Source: Gemmatimonadota bacterium
GTDB lineage: Bacteria > Gemmatimonadota > Gemmatimonadetes > Longimicrobiales > Gaopeijiaceae
Assembly (NCBI GenBank): GCA_018678395.1
Contig: JAHHMJ010000170.1
Coordinates: 1 to 5,125 of the forward strand
Direction: 5' to 3'
Length of the DNA: 5,125 bases
Under the pieces are notes generated by a model, which made no database searches, was not told where the DNA came from, and worked only from the letters and a program-made list of their open reading frames with translations. A program made the position numbers and the translations under genes. Within the stretch, counting starts at the first letter, position 1. Every line of letters starts with the position of its first letter. This document shows positions 1-5,125 of the stretch, piece by piece.

Positions 1-1026
1 ATCGACGGCGAGAAAGACGACGACCTTGTCGCGGGGGCCCTCCATGAAGAGCTGCACCTGGGCGTGCTGGTCGGTCGCGCCGACGGCCGGAAGGGGGGTG
101 GGTCCCACGTTCCCGTCGCCCTTCACCTTGCCCAGCGACTCCGCCCACAGCTGCTGGAACCACAGCGTGAACGCGCGCAGGCGGTCGGCATAGGCCATGA
201 GGACATGGATCGACTGCCCGTATTCGGTGTCGGCCGAGTGCAGCAGGGTCGCCAGCGCCCCGGCCGGGTTCCGGGCGGGCGCGGGCTCTCGACAGGCCGC
301 CTCCATCTCGGCAGCCCCATCGAGCAGCGCCTCGATGTCGATGCCGCACACCGCGGCCGGGAGCAGTCCGACCGGCGAGAGAACCGAGAAACGCCCGCCG
401 ACGTTGTCCGGAACGGGCAGCGTCGGGATCCCCTCGGCATCGGCGATGGTCCGAAGCACACCCTTCTCGGGGTCGGTGATGAAGAGAAAGTGGCCCCGGA
501 GGCTCTCGGGATCGACGACGAGGCCCACGCGCTCACGGGCGACGAGGTACTGGGCCATCGTCTCGGCGGTCGAGCCCGACTTGCTGATCACGACGAAGAG
601 CGTCTTGCGCAGGTCCAGGCGACCCAGGAGCGCGTCCACCGTCGCGGGATCGGGGTTGTCGAGCACGTGCAGGCGCGGGTAGTACCCCCGCTCCTCGTCA
701 TCGCGCTCGTTCCAGCCCGGCCCCAGCAGCGCCTCGCGCAAGGCGATGGCGCCCAGGCCCGATCCGCCGATCCCGAGTACGACGACGTCCTCGAACCACT
801 GACCGAAGCTCTCCGCCAGCTCGGCCACCCGCCGACTCGTGTCCCGTGCGTACGGCAGGTCGAGAAACCCGAGCCGGCCCTCCTCCTTCCAGGCCGCGAC
901 GGTTTCGAGCGCACTCTCGAAGCGGCGTTGCAGATCACCGTCTTCCTCGAGGCGGTCGGGATCGATCCCGGAGGGACCGACGGCGGCGGCGAGCACGTGG
1001 CTGAGATCGAGGATCGGGTATTCCAT
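1..1026 (-). CDS. pgi: Glucose-6-phosphate isomerase, C-terminal part cut by window edge
   Basis: Interconverts glucose 6-phosphate and fructose 6-phosphate in the cytoplasm, in glycolysis and gluconeogenesis. Translating the minus strand from ATG at 1026 gives 342 codons open to the left edge. Seen in order: the glycine-rich stretch VVLGIGGSGLGA at residues 82-93; the phosphate-binding SKSGSTAET at 148-156; VGGRFSVLSPVG at 209-220, with the conserved Arg at 212; LWAESLGK at 293-300, whose Glu296 matches the catalytic base; and ATDQHAQVQLF at 317-327, whose His321 matches the ring-opening histidine. The wording of these motifs resembles the shorter bacterial type of about 430-450 residues, so roughly the last 100 residues, including the catalytic lysine, should lie outside. 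The start is the first ATG after an in-frame stop at 1081-1083 and gives a normal N-terminus, but there is no Shine-Dalgarno sequence before it. It is the last visible gene of the pyk cluster, 54 nt after the hydrolase. Confidence 0.95.
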   Translation of the reverse strand, partial: MEYPILDLSHVLAAAVGPSGIDPDRLEEDGDLQRRFESALETVAAWKEEGRLGFLDLPYARDTSRRVAELAESFGQWFEDVVVLGIGGSGLGAIALREALLGPGWNERDDEERGYYPRLHVLDNPDPATVDALLGRLDLRKTLFVVISKSGSTAETMAQYLVARERVGLVVDPESLRGHFLFITDPEKGVLRTIADAEGIPTLPVPDNVGGRFSVLSPVGLLPAAVCGIDIEALLDGAAEMEAACREPAPARNPAGALATLLHSADTEYGQSIHVLMAYADRLRAFTLWFQQLWAESLGKVKGDGNVGPTPLPAVGATDQHAQVQLFMEGPRDKVVVFLAVD

Positions 1027-1080
1027 GGATCGCGGTTCGGGTCGGGTTCGTTGGCAGGGTCCGAGGGAACGTCGGACGAA

Positions 1081-1854
1081 TCATAACTGGACGGTCAGCC
1101 CGTCGTGGGCCGGACGCACGTCCGGGGGCAGCCGGCGCTCGAGGTCGGCGTGGCTGGCGCGGTGCGTGAGGTGTGTCAACCAGGTGCGGCGCGCGCCCAC
1201 CACGCGGGCGGCCTCGATCGCTTCCTCGATGTTGAAATGGGTGGGATGAGGGTCACCCCACCACAGCGCACTGAGGACCAGGGTCTCCACGCCGCGCAGA
1301 CCCTCGAGGGTCCGGGGCGTGAGCTGCTTCCCGTCGGTGACGTAGCCCAGCGACCCGACCCGCAGGCCGAACACGGTCATCGGCCCGTGCGGCACCGGCA
1401 GCGGGGTCACGGACTCGCCGACCATCGGGATGGGCGAGGCACCGTCGTGCCCGCGCAGCCGGAGGCGGGGTCGCGAGGTGCCGGGAATCGCGGGTGCGTC
1501 TTCGAAGGCGTAGAGGAAGCGGTCGCGAACCTCGTCGAGATGCTCGGCGGCGAGGTGCACGTCCAGATCACGCCCCGATCGCACCGAGAAGATGCGCAGG
1601 TCGTCCAGACCGTGGAGGTGATCGGCGTGGGGGTGCGTGATCCACACCGCGTCGAGGCGCGCGACGCCCGCGCCCAGGAGTTGGAGCCGTAGCTCAGGCG
1701 GCGCATCGATGAGGAGCGTGCCGCCGCCGATCTCGAGAAGTGCGCCCGAGCGGGTGCGTCGGTCGCGCGGATCCACGGAGTGACAGACCGCGCAGGGGCA
1801 GCCGATCACGGGGACGCCGAAGGACGTCCCGGTTCCGAGGAAGGTGAGCCTCAA
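1081..1854 (-). CDS. PhnP-type metallo-beta-lactamase-fold phosphodiesterase
   Basis: A 257-residue soluble metal-dependent hydrolase. The N-terminus MRLTFLGTGTSFGVPVIGC is characteristic of the PhnP branch. Seen: HPHADH at residues 74-79 (metal-binding His74, His76, Asp78, His79), His156 in VPHG, Asp174 in VTDG, His206 in HPTHFN, and His228 and His231 in LTHLTH. Cys19, Cys21 and Cys24 in GCPCAVC, together with His231, match the extra structural zinc site known from E. coli PhnP, and His228/His231 keep the three-residue spacing of its two C-terminal metal histidines. In E. coli, PhnP opens 5-phosphoribosyl 1,2-cyclic phosphate during phosphonate breakdown. No phosphonate gene is in view, so the substrate here is unknown; another cyclic phosphodiester is possible. 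The start is TTG, overlapping the pyk stop by 4 nt. It is chosen because the family N-terminus begins exactly there. Translational coupling to pyk is likely. Confidence 0.9.
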   Translation of the reverse strand: MRLTFLGTGTSFGVPVIGCPCAVCHSVDPRDRRTRSGALLEIGGGTLLIDAPPELRLQLLGAGVARLDAVWITHPHADHLHGLDDLRIFSVRSGRDLDVHLAAEHLDEVRDRFLYAFEDAPAIPGTSRPRLRLRGHDGASPIPMVGESVTPLPVPHGPMTVFGLRVGSLGYVTDGKQLTPRTLEGLRGVETLVLSALWWGDPHPTHFNIEEAIEAARVVGARRTWLTHLTHRASHADLERRLPPDVRPAHDGLTVQL

Positions 1855-1862
1855 AGCTCCTC
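1851..1862 (-). promoter_or_regulatory. Overlapping stop/start TTGA with upstream GAGGAG for the hydrolase gene
   Basis: The pyk stop TGA (1853-1851) and the hydrolase start TTG (1854-1852) share the four bases TTGA. GAGGAG, encoding the final Glu-Glu of pyruvate kinase, lies at 1862-1857, only 2 nt before the TTG. That spacing is shorter than usual for a Shine-Dalgarno, which fits re-initiation by ribosomes ending pyk translation better than independent entry. The coupling is inferred from the layout. Confidence 0.6.
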
Positions 1863-3275
1863 GACCCGCATCGTGTTGGTGGTCCCGGACATGTGGAACG
1901 GGTACCCCGAAGAGACGACGACAGCGTCGCCCGCGCGACCCACCCCCGCCTCGACCACCGATCGCTTGCCGAATTCGGTCAACGAGTCGTACGAGACGTC
2001 CTCCTCTCGCGCCAGAACGGGCTTCACACCCCAGACCGCCGCCAACTGACTGAACGTCACGGCGTCCGTGCAGATCGCGAAGATGGGCGCCGACGGCCGA
2101 TAGCTGGACACGAGGCGGGCCGAGAAGCCGCTGCGGGTGATCGTGATCAGCGCCGGTACGTGGAGCGCGCGCGCCGCATCGACCGTCGCCGCGGCGACCG
2201 CGTGTTCGCGACGCGAAGCGCCGGCGCGGGGGTCGTGGTCGCCCAGGGCCGTGACGTAGCGCGGCCCGTATTCGAGCACGCCGCTCGTCTCGATTTCGCG
2301 GGCGATGCGTGCCAGCGCCTCGACGGCTTCGATCGGGTAGGCGCCGACCGCCGTCTCGCCCGACAGCATCACCGCGTCGGTGCCGTCGAGGATCGCGTTG
2401 GCGACGTCGGACGCCTCGGCGCGGGTCGGCCGGGGCGACTCGATCATCGATTCGAGCATCTGCGTCGCCGTGATGACGGGTCGCCCGTAGTAGTTGGCCA
2501 TCTGGATGATACGCTTCTGCGCGAGCGGGACGTCTTCGAAGGGCAGTTCGACCCCCAGGTCGCCGCGGGCGACCATGACCGCATCGCTCTCCGCCAGAAT
2601 GCCGCCGATGTCGGCCAGGGCCTGGACCTTTTCGATCTTGGCCACGAGCAGCGCCTGCCGGCCCACGCGGCTGCGGAGATCGGCCATGTCCGAAGCGCGG
2701 CGGACGAAGGAGAGGGAGATGTATTCGGCGCCGATGTCCAGGGCGAACTCCAGGTCCACTTCGTCCTTCTCGGTGAGCGAGGGGACGGCCACCTCGACGT
2801 CCGGCAGGTTGATCCCCTTCCGGCTCTTGAGAAGCCCACCCCGCACCACCTCGAACGACGCCGCGCGCTTCCCATCGGTCTCGATCACCTTCAGTTCGAG
2901 AAAGCCGTCGTCGAGAAGCACCTGCTGACCCGTCGCGACGTCGCCGGCCAACCCCGCGTACGTGGTCGGGATCTCGCCCTTCCTGGCGTCATTTTGCGGC
3001 GCCAGCACGATCGTCTGCCCCTCTTCGAGTTCGATGGGGTCCGGCAGATCGCCCACCCGGATCTTCGGTCCGGAGAGATCGACCAGAATCGGGACCGGTC
3101 GACCGTGCCGACGGGCCGCGTCACGAATCCGGTCGACCGCCTGGCGGTGCGCTTCATGCGTTCCGTGAGACATGTTGATCCTCGCCATGTCCAGTCCGGC
3201 TTCAACCAGGGCGTCGATCCGTTCGACCGACGAGGTGGCGGGTCCGATGGTGCACACGATCTTGGTGCGGAGCAT
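1851..3275 (-). CDS. pyk: Pyruvate kinase
   Basis: Transfers phosphate from phosphoenolpyruvate to ADP, giving pyruvate and ATP, the last step of glycolysis; cytoplasmic. The 474-residue length is normal for a bacterial enzyme without the extra C-terminal PEP-utilising domain. Seen: MLRTKIVCTIGPAT at the N-terminus; ARINMSHG at 31-38 (Arg32, Asn34, Ser36, His37 of the nucleotide and K+ pocket); DLSGPKIRVG at 66-75; VAKIEK at 211-216 with the catalytic Lys213 and metal ligand Glu215; ARGDLGVELP at 236-245 with metal ligand Asp239; ITATQMLESM at 268-277; and the C-terminal effector-domain fold region from about 355 on. Lys71 in GPKIR, with Leu67 and Val74, is the pattern of K+-independent pyruvate kinases. 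The reading frame stays open upstream to an ATG at 3509, but that extension is Arg/Pro-rich and unlike the family, so the start at 3275 is preferred although no Shine-Dalgarno precedes it. It is the first gene of the minus-strand cluster. Confidence 0.97.
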   Translation of the reverse strand: MLRTKIVCTIGPATSSVERIDALVEAGLDMARINMSHGTHEAHRQAVDRIRDAARRHGRPVPILVDLSGPKIRVGDLPDPIELEEGQTIVLAPQNDARKGEIPTTYAGLAGDVATGQQVLLDDGFLELKVIETDGKRAASFEVVRGGLLKSRKGINLPDVEVAVPSLTEKDEVDLEFALDIGAEYISLSFVRRASDMADLRSRVGRQALLVAKIEKVQALADIGGILAESDAVMVARGDLGVELPFEDVPLAQKRIIQMANYYGRPVITATQMLESMIESPRPTRAEASDVANAILDGTDAVMLSGETAVGAYPIEAVEALARIAREIETSGVLEYGPRYVTALGDHDPRAGASRREHAVAAATVDAARALHVPALITITRSGFSARLVSSYRPSAPIFAICTDAVTFSQLAAVWGVKPVLAREEDVSYDSLTEFGKRSVVEAGVGRAGDAVVVSSGYPFHMSGTTNTMRVEEL

Positions 3276-3303
3276 GTTTGCGCGGGCAGAGGGAGGGTGG
3301 CGC

Positions 3304-3315
3304 CCCGGCGCCGGG
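3304..3315. repeat. Perfect 12-bp palindrome CCCGGCGCCGGG
   Basis: The sequence equals its own reverse complement. Its nearer edge lies 28 bp upstream of the pyk start codon, in the expected 5' leader or promoter. A second copy of CCGGCGC sits at 3319-3325. It could be a dimer operator or, in RNA, part of a small hairpin. In DNA this GC-rich, chance is a serious alternative. Confidence 0.4.
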
Positions 3316-3382
3316 ACACCGGCGCGAGGAAGCTGTCGAAGCGGCGGGATCCGAGCAAGACGGGCCGCCGGGCCCCCTCCGA

Positions 3383-3433
3383 ATCGGAACTTCCCCGGGT
3401 CTCGAGCGGTACCAGATCGCTCACGGTTCCGAT
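3383..3433. repeat. Spaced inverted repeat ATCGGAAC / GTTCCGAT
   Basis: Arms at 3383-3390 and 3426-3433 are perfect 8-bp reverse complements separated by 35 bp. A smaller inverted pair, GAGCG (3404-3408) and CGCTC (3418-3422), lies inside, and GGAA-C-TTCC (3386-3394) overlaps the left arm. It lies about 60 bp before the rnd start and could be a paired protein-binding site in the divergent promoter. No known regulator is recognised. Confidence 0.3.
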
Positions 3434-3492
3434 CCTCCCCGGCCCGTTTCCGGTCCTCCCGTGGGCCCCCATGCGCCGGTCTGCCGAAGAGT

Positions 3493-4632
3493 ATGTCTTT
3501 CATCTTCATCGACCGGGAGCAGGACTCCCACAGCCTCGCCGAAGAACTCGCTGACGGAGCGCCCTTCGCGCTCGACTGCGAGGCCGCCGGCTTCCATCGC
3601 TACTCGGACCGTCTGTGCCTGGTGCAGGTGACGACGGCATCGGGGCGGGACTTCATTCTCGATGCGCTCGCCTTCGACATCGGCGCGGTTCTCAAGGACT
3701 CGCTCGAGGATGCGTCGACCCCGGTGCTCATGCACGGAGCCGACTACGACCTGCGCCTTCTCGATCGAGACGTCGACACGCGGATCCGCGGGCTCGTGGA
3801 CACCCAGGTGGCCGCTTCGCTCCTGGGGGAGAAGTCCCTCGGACTGGCGGCGCTCCTGGAGAAGTTCCTTGGGGTCCGGCTCGCCAAGAAGTACCAGCGT
3901 GCGGACTGGGCCCGGCGGCCCCTGCCCACCGAAATGCTCGACTACGCGGCGAACGACACCCGGCACCTCCACGAACTCGTGGGCCGACTTCAATCCGAGC
4001 TGGCCGACGCCGGTCGGGTTTCCTGGGCCGACGAGGAGTACCGGACGCTGGAGACGGTGCGCTGGCAGGAGGATCCCGACGAGGATCCGGTCACGCGAGT
4101 GAAGGCGGCCCGCGATCTTCCGCCGCGAATCGTCGCGCGACTACGAGAAGCCCTGCAGTGGAGGGACGACGTCGCGCGCGAGCAGGACCGCGCGCCGTTC
4201 CGCGTCGCCCCGGACCCGCTGCTGGTGGAGGTCGCGGCGCGGCAGCCGGCGAACGTCGGCGCGCTCGCGAACCTGAAGGGGATGAACGGACGTTTGGCCC
4301 GCTCGCACGGCGACACGCTCCTGGAGCGCCTGGGGCGGGTCGACGCGGTCGCCGACACCGACTTGCAGGGCTACCCGCGCCGGCGCGGCAACGGGGGACC
4401 GGGACGACCGCCCCCCGAAGTCGAAGAACTGGCACAGCGCCTCAAGGGAGTGCGCAACCGCAACGCGGAGCGCCTCGGGATCGACCGGGGCACGCTGGTT
4501 CCGAATGCGGCATTGGTGGAAATCGCCCGCGCGGGGCCGCGGTCGATGGAGGAACTCTCCGCACTCGGGGAGCTGAAGAGGTGGCAATTGGATGTGGTCG
4601 GGACCGGCCTGCTCGAGGTGTTGGGCACCTGA
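3493..4632 (+). CDS. rnd: Ribonuclease D (DEDDy 3'-5' exoribonuclease with HRDC domains)
   Basis: Trims 3' ends of structured RNAs, classically tRNA precursors, using two metal ions; cytoplasmic. The 379-residue length is close to E. coli RNase D (about 375). The exonuclease domain covers roughly residues 3-170. Motif I is FALDCE with Asp28 and Glu30, motif II is HGADYDLRLL with Asp86, and motif III is YAAND with Tyr151 and Asp155, so all DEDDy residues are present. The RNase D-specific DWARRPL lies at 138-144. Two HRDC-like helical regions follow, at about 213-281 and 307-377, joined by a Gly/Pro/Arg-rich linker (about 293-308). The frame is open upstream to 3172, but the start at 3493 (MSFIFID) gives the normal N-terminus, with a weak GAAGAG at 3486-3491 close before it. 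It leads the plus-strand cluster, divergent from pyk. Confidence 0.95.
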   Translation: MSFIFIDREQDSHSLAEELADGAPFALDCEAAGFHRYSDRLCLVQVTTASGRDFILDALAFDIGAVLKDSLEDASTPVLMHGADYDLRLLDRDVDTRIRGLVDTQVAASLLGEKSLGLAALLEKFLGVRLAKKYQRADWARRPLPTEMLDYAANDTRHLHELVGRLQSELADAGRVSWADEEYRTLETVRWQEDPDEDPVTRVKAARDLPPRIVARLREALQWRDDVAREQDRAPFRVAPDPLLVEVAARQPANVGALANLKGMNGRLARSHGDTLLERLGRVDAVADTDLQGYPRRRGNGGPGRPPPEVEELAQRLKGVRNRNAERLGIDRGTLVPNAALVEIARAGPRSMEELSALGELKRWQLDVVGTGLLEVLGT

Positions 4633-4649
4633 CCGTGACGAACTCGGAC

Positions 4650-4655
4650 GGAGGG
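4650..4655 (+). promoter_or_regulatory. Strong Shine-Dalgarno GGAGGG
   Basis: GGAGGG ends 5 nt before the ATG at 4661. It is the best ribosome-binding site in the window and fixes the start of the 134-residue protein in preference to the in-frame GTG at 4655, which would overlap the site itself. Confidence 0.75.
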
Positions 4656-4660
4656 TGAGG

Positions 4661-5065
4661 ATGGCTTCGGAGATGCTTCAGAGGGACGATGTTTCTGTGT
4701 ACGTCGTGGCGGGAGTCCCCAAGAGCTTCAAGAAGAAACTGCAGAAGTTCGTGGACGCCGAGAGCAAGTCGACGGGCGATACCATGTTGCTCGACGACGA
4801 GATGACGGAATGGGTCGTGGCTCGTCTGCGAGGCGAAAAGCGTCGCAGCCACGAACAGACCCCCGCCTCGTCCGCGCTGTGGCGGGCATTCCGGGCGCTC
4901 AGCGCCGCCCGCTACCACCTGCAGGATCAGCCGCTCGAGGAAGAAGTCCGCACGCTCCGGAACCGCATCGAGGAGCTGTGGCGGTCCGTCAGCCCGCTCC
5001 ACTACGAGGCGGACGATGAAGAGGGCGTGGACGGTGAAGAAGTCGGCGAGGAAGCCGCGGTCTGA
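4661..5065 (+). CDS. Unrecognised 134-residue protein with acidic C-terminal tail
   Basis: I do not recognise a family. The protein is soluble-looking, with no signal peptide or membrane segment. A short beta-like stretch (SVYVVAGVP, 12-20) is followed by a basic segment KSFKKKLQKF (21-30), a likely helix DDEMTEWVVARLRGEKRR (45-62), then long charged and hydrophobic helices (about 72-110) with weak coiled-coil character. The tail (116-131) has 10 Asp or Glu in 16 residues. It starts 28 nt after rnd on the same strand behind a strong Shine-Dalgarno, so it is probably co-transcribed with rnd. Codon third positions are mostly G or C, supporting real coding. The basic front and acidic tail could suggest contact with RNA, ribosomes or proteins, but that is speculation; no function is assigned. 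Confidence 0.8.
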   Translation: MASEMLQRDDVSVYVVAGVPKSFKKKLQKFVDAESKSTGDTMLLDDEMTEWVVARLRGEKRRSHEQTPASSALWRAFRALSAARYHLQDQPLEEEVRTLRNRIEELWRSVSPLHYEADDEEGVDGEEVGEEAAV

Positions 5066-5125
5066 TCCGCGGGCAGGGTCGCCGGCGACGATCCCCACCG
5101 GCGTCCCGATGTGCGACGAGGGCCC
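5016..5125 (+). CDS. Probable start of a further gene, cut by the right edge
   Basis: From ATG at 5016 there are 36 complete codons open to the edge. About nine in ten end in G or C, as in the real genes here. GAGG at 5006-5009, 6 nt before the ATG, is a well-placed Shine-Dalgarno. GTG at 5034 is an alternative start with GAGG 9 nt upstream. The N-terminus is Lys/Arg-rich (residues 1-19) and then reads SPATIPTGVPMCDEG (22-36). It would overlap the end of the 134-residue gene by 50 nt (or 32 nt from the GTG), suggesting coupling. No stop codon for a convergent gene occurs on the other strand in 5066-5125. The product is not recognisable from so little sequence, and the strand and start remain uncertain. 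Confidence 0.45.
   Translation, partial: MKRAWTVKKSARKPRSDPRAGSPATIPTGVPMCDEG

Larger units (their letters stand above)
3276..3492. promoter_or_regulatory. Divergent intergenic region between pyk and rnd
   Basis: These 217 bp separate the chosen starts of pyk (leftward) and rnd (rightward), so both promoters are expected here. I see no good sigma-70 -35/-10 pair on either strand; the stretch is very GC-rich and lacks an A/T-rich -10 hexamer. It carries a 12-bp perfect palindrome near pyk and a spaced inverted repeat nearer its centre, listed separately. Both flanking reading frames happen to stay open into it, but the encoded peptides are Arg/Pro-rich and do not resemble the families, so I read it as non-coding. 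Confidence 0.6.

Noticed and set aside
64..1086. 340-codon plus-strand open frame antisense to pgi
   Set aside because: The minus strand gives a continuous glucose-6-phosphate isomerase with all its motifs; the antisense product resembles nothing.
3172..3492. 107-residue N-terminal extension of ribonuclease D from ATG 3172
   Set aside because: It would overlap the true N-terminal coding part of pyk and is not homologous to the family; MSFIFID at 3493 matches the normal beginning of the exonuclease domain.
3276..3509. 78-residue N-terminal extension of pyruvate kinase from ATG 3509
   Set aside because: It is Arg/Pro/Gly-rich, unlike any pyruvate kinase N-terminus, and would overlap the divergent rnd start. 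MLRTKIVCTIGP at 3275 is the standard family start.
1893..3554. 553-codon plus-strand open frame antisense to pyk
   Set aside because: It is a shadow of pyk in GC-rich DNA, where stop codons are rare on the opposite strand. The product is Arg/Asp/His-rich with no family features, while pyk on the minus strand is unmistakable.
3615..4658. 347-codon plus-strand frame inside rnd
   Set aside because: It is an out-of-frame shadow of ribonuclease D with a low-complexity Arg/Gly/Pro/Ala product.
4633..4660. Terminator between rnd and the next gene
   Set aside because: The 28-nt gap has no stable hairpin or T-run and contains the ribosome-binding site of the next gene.
4442..5098. 218-codon minus-strand frame across the end of rnd and the 134-residue gene
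   Set aside because: It runs antisense through the conserved second HRDC region of rnd, has no recognisable domain, and opposes a gene with a strong Shine-Dalgarno.

Overview
The window is compact, strongly GC-rich bacterial DNA whose real genes end almost every codon in G or C. It holds two divergent gene clusters that meet at about 3276-3492. The protein families point to a bacterium but do not fix the phylum. High-GC groups such as the former Deltaproteobacteria, Gemmatimonadota or Acidobacteriota would all fit; this is an inference from composition only. I see no mobile elements, CRISPR repeats, tRNA or rRNA.

Minus-strand cluster (read right to left from 3275 to 1): pyruvate kinase (pyk), a PhnP-type metallo-beta-lactamase-fold phosphodiesterase, and glucose-6-phosphate isomerase (pgi), the last cut by the left edge. 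pyk and the hydrolase overlap by 4 nt (TTGA, with a TTG start). pgi follows after 54 nt. The layout looks like a single transcript joining an entry step (pgi) and the exit step (pyk) of glycolysis, with a metal-dependent phosphoesterase between them.

Plus-strand cluster (left to right from 3493): ribonuclease D with all DEDDy catalytic residues and two HRDC-like regions, then an unrecognised 134-residue protein with an acidic tail and a strong ribosome-binding site. A probable third gene starts inside the end of that protein and runs off the right edge.

The 217-bp divergent region between pyk and rnd should hold both promoters. I find no convincing -35/-10 pair there. It contains a perfect 12-bp palindrome close to the pyk start and a spaced 8-bp inverted repeat.

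This is mostly housekeeping sequence and I found no evidence of a new defence or mobile system. The points most worth following are the PhnP-type enzyme in a glycolytic operon with no phosphonate genes in view, the active-site signature of a potassium-independent pyruvate kinase, the unknown 134-residue protein, and the overlapping gene at the right edge.
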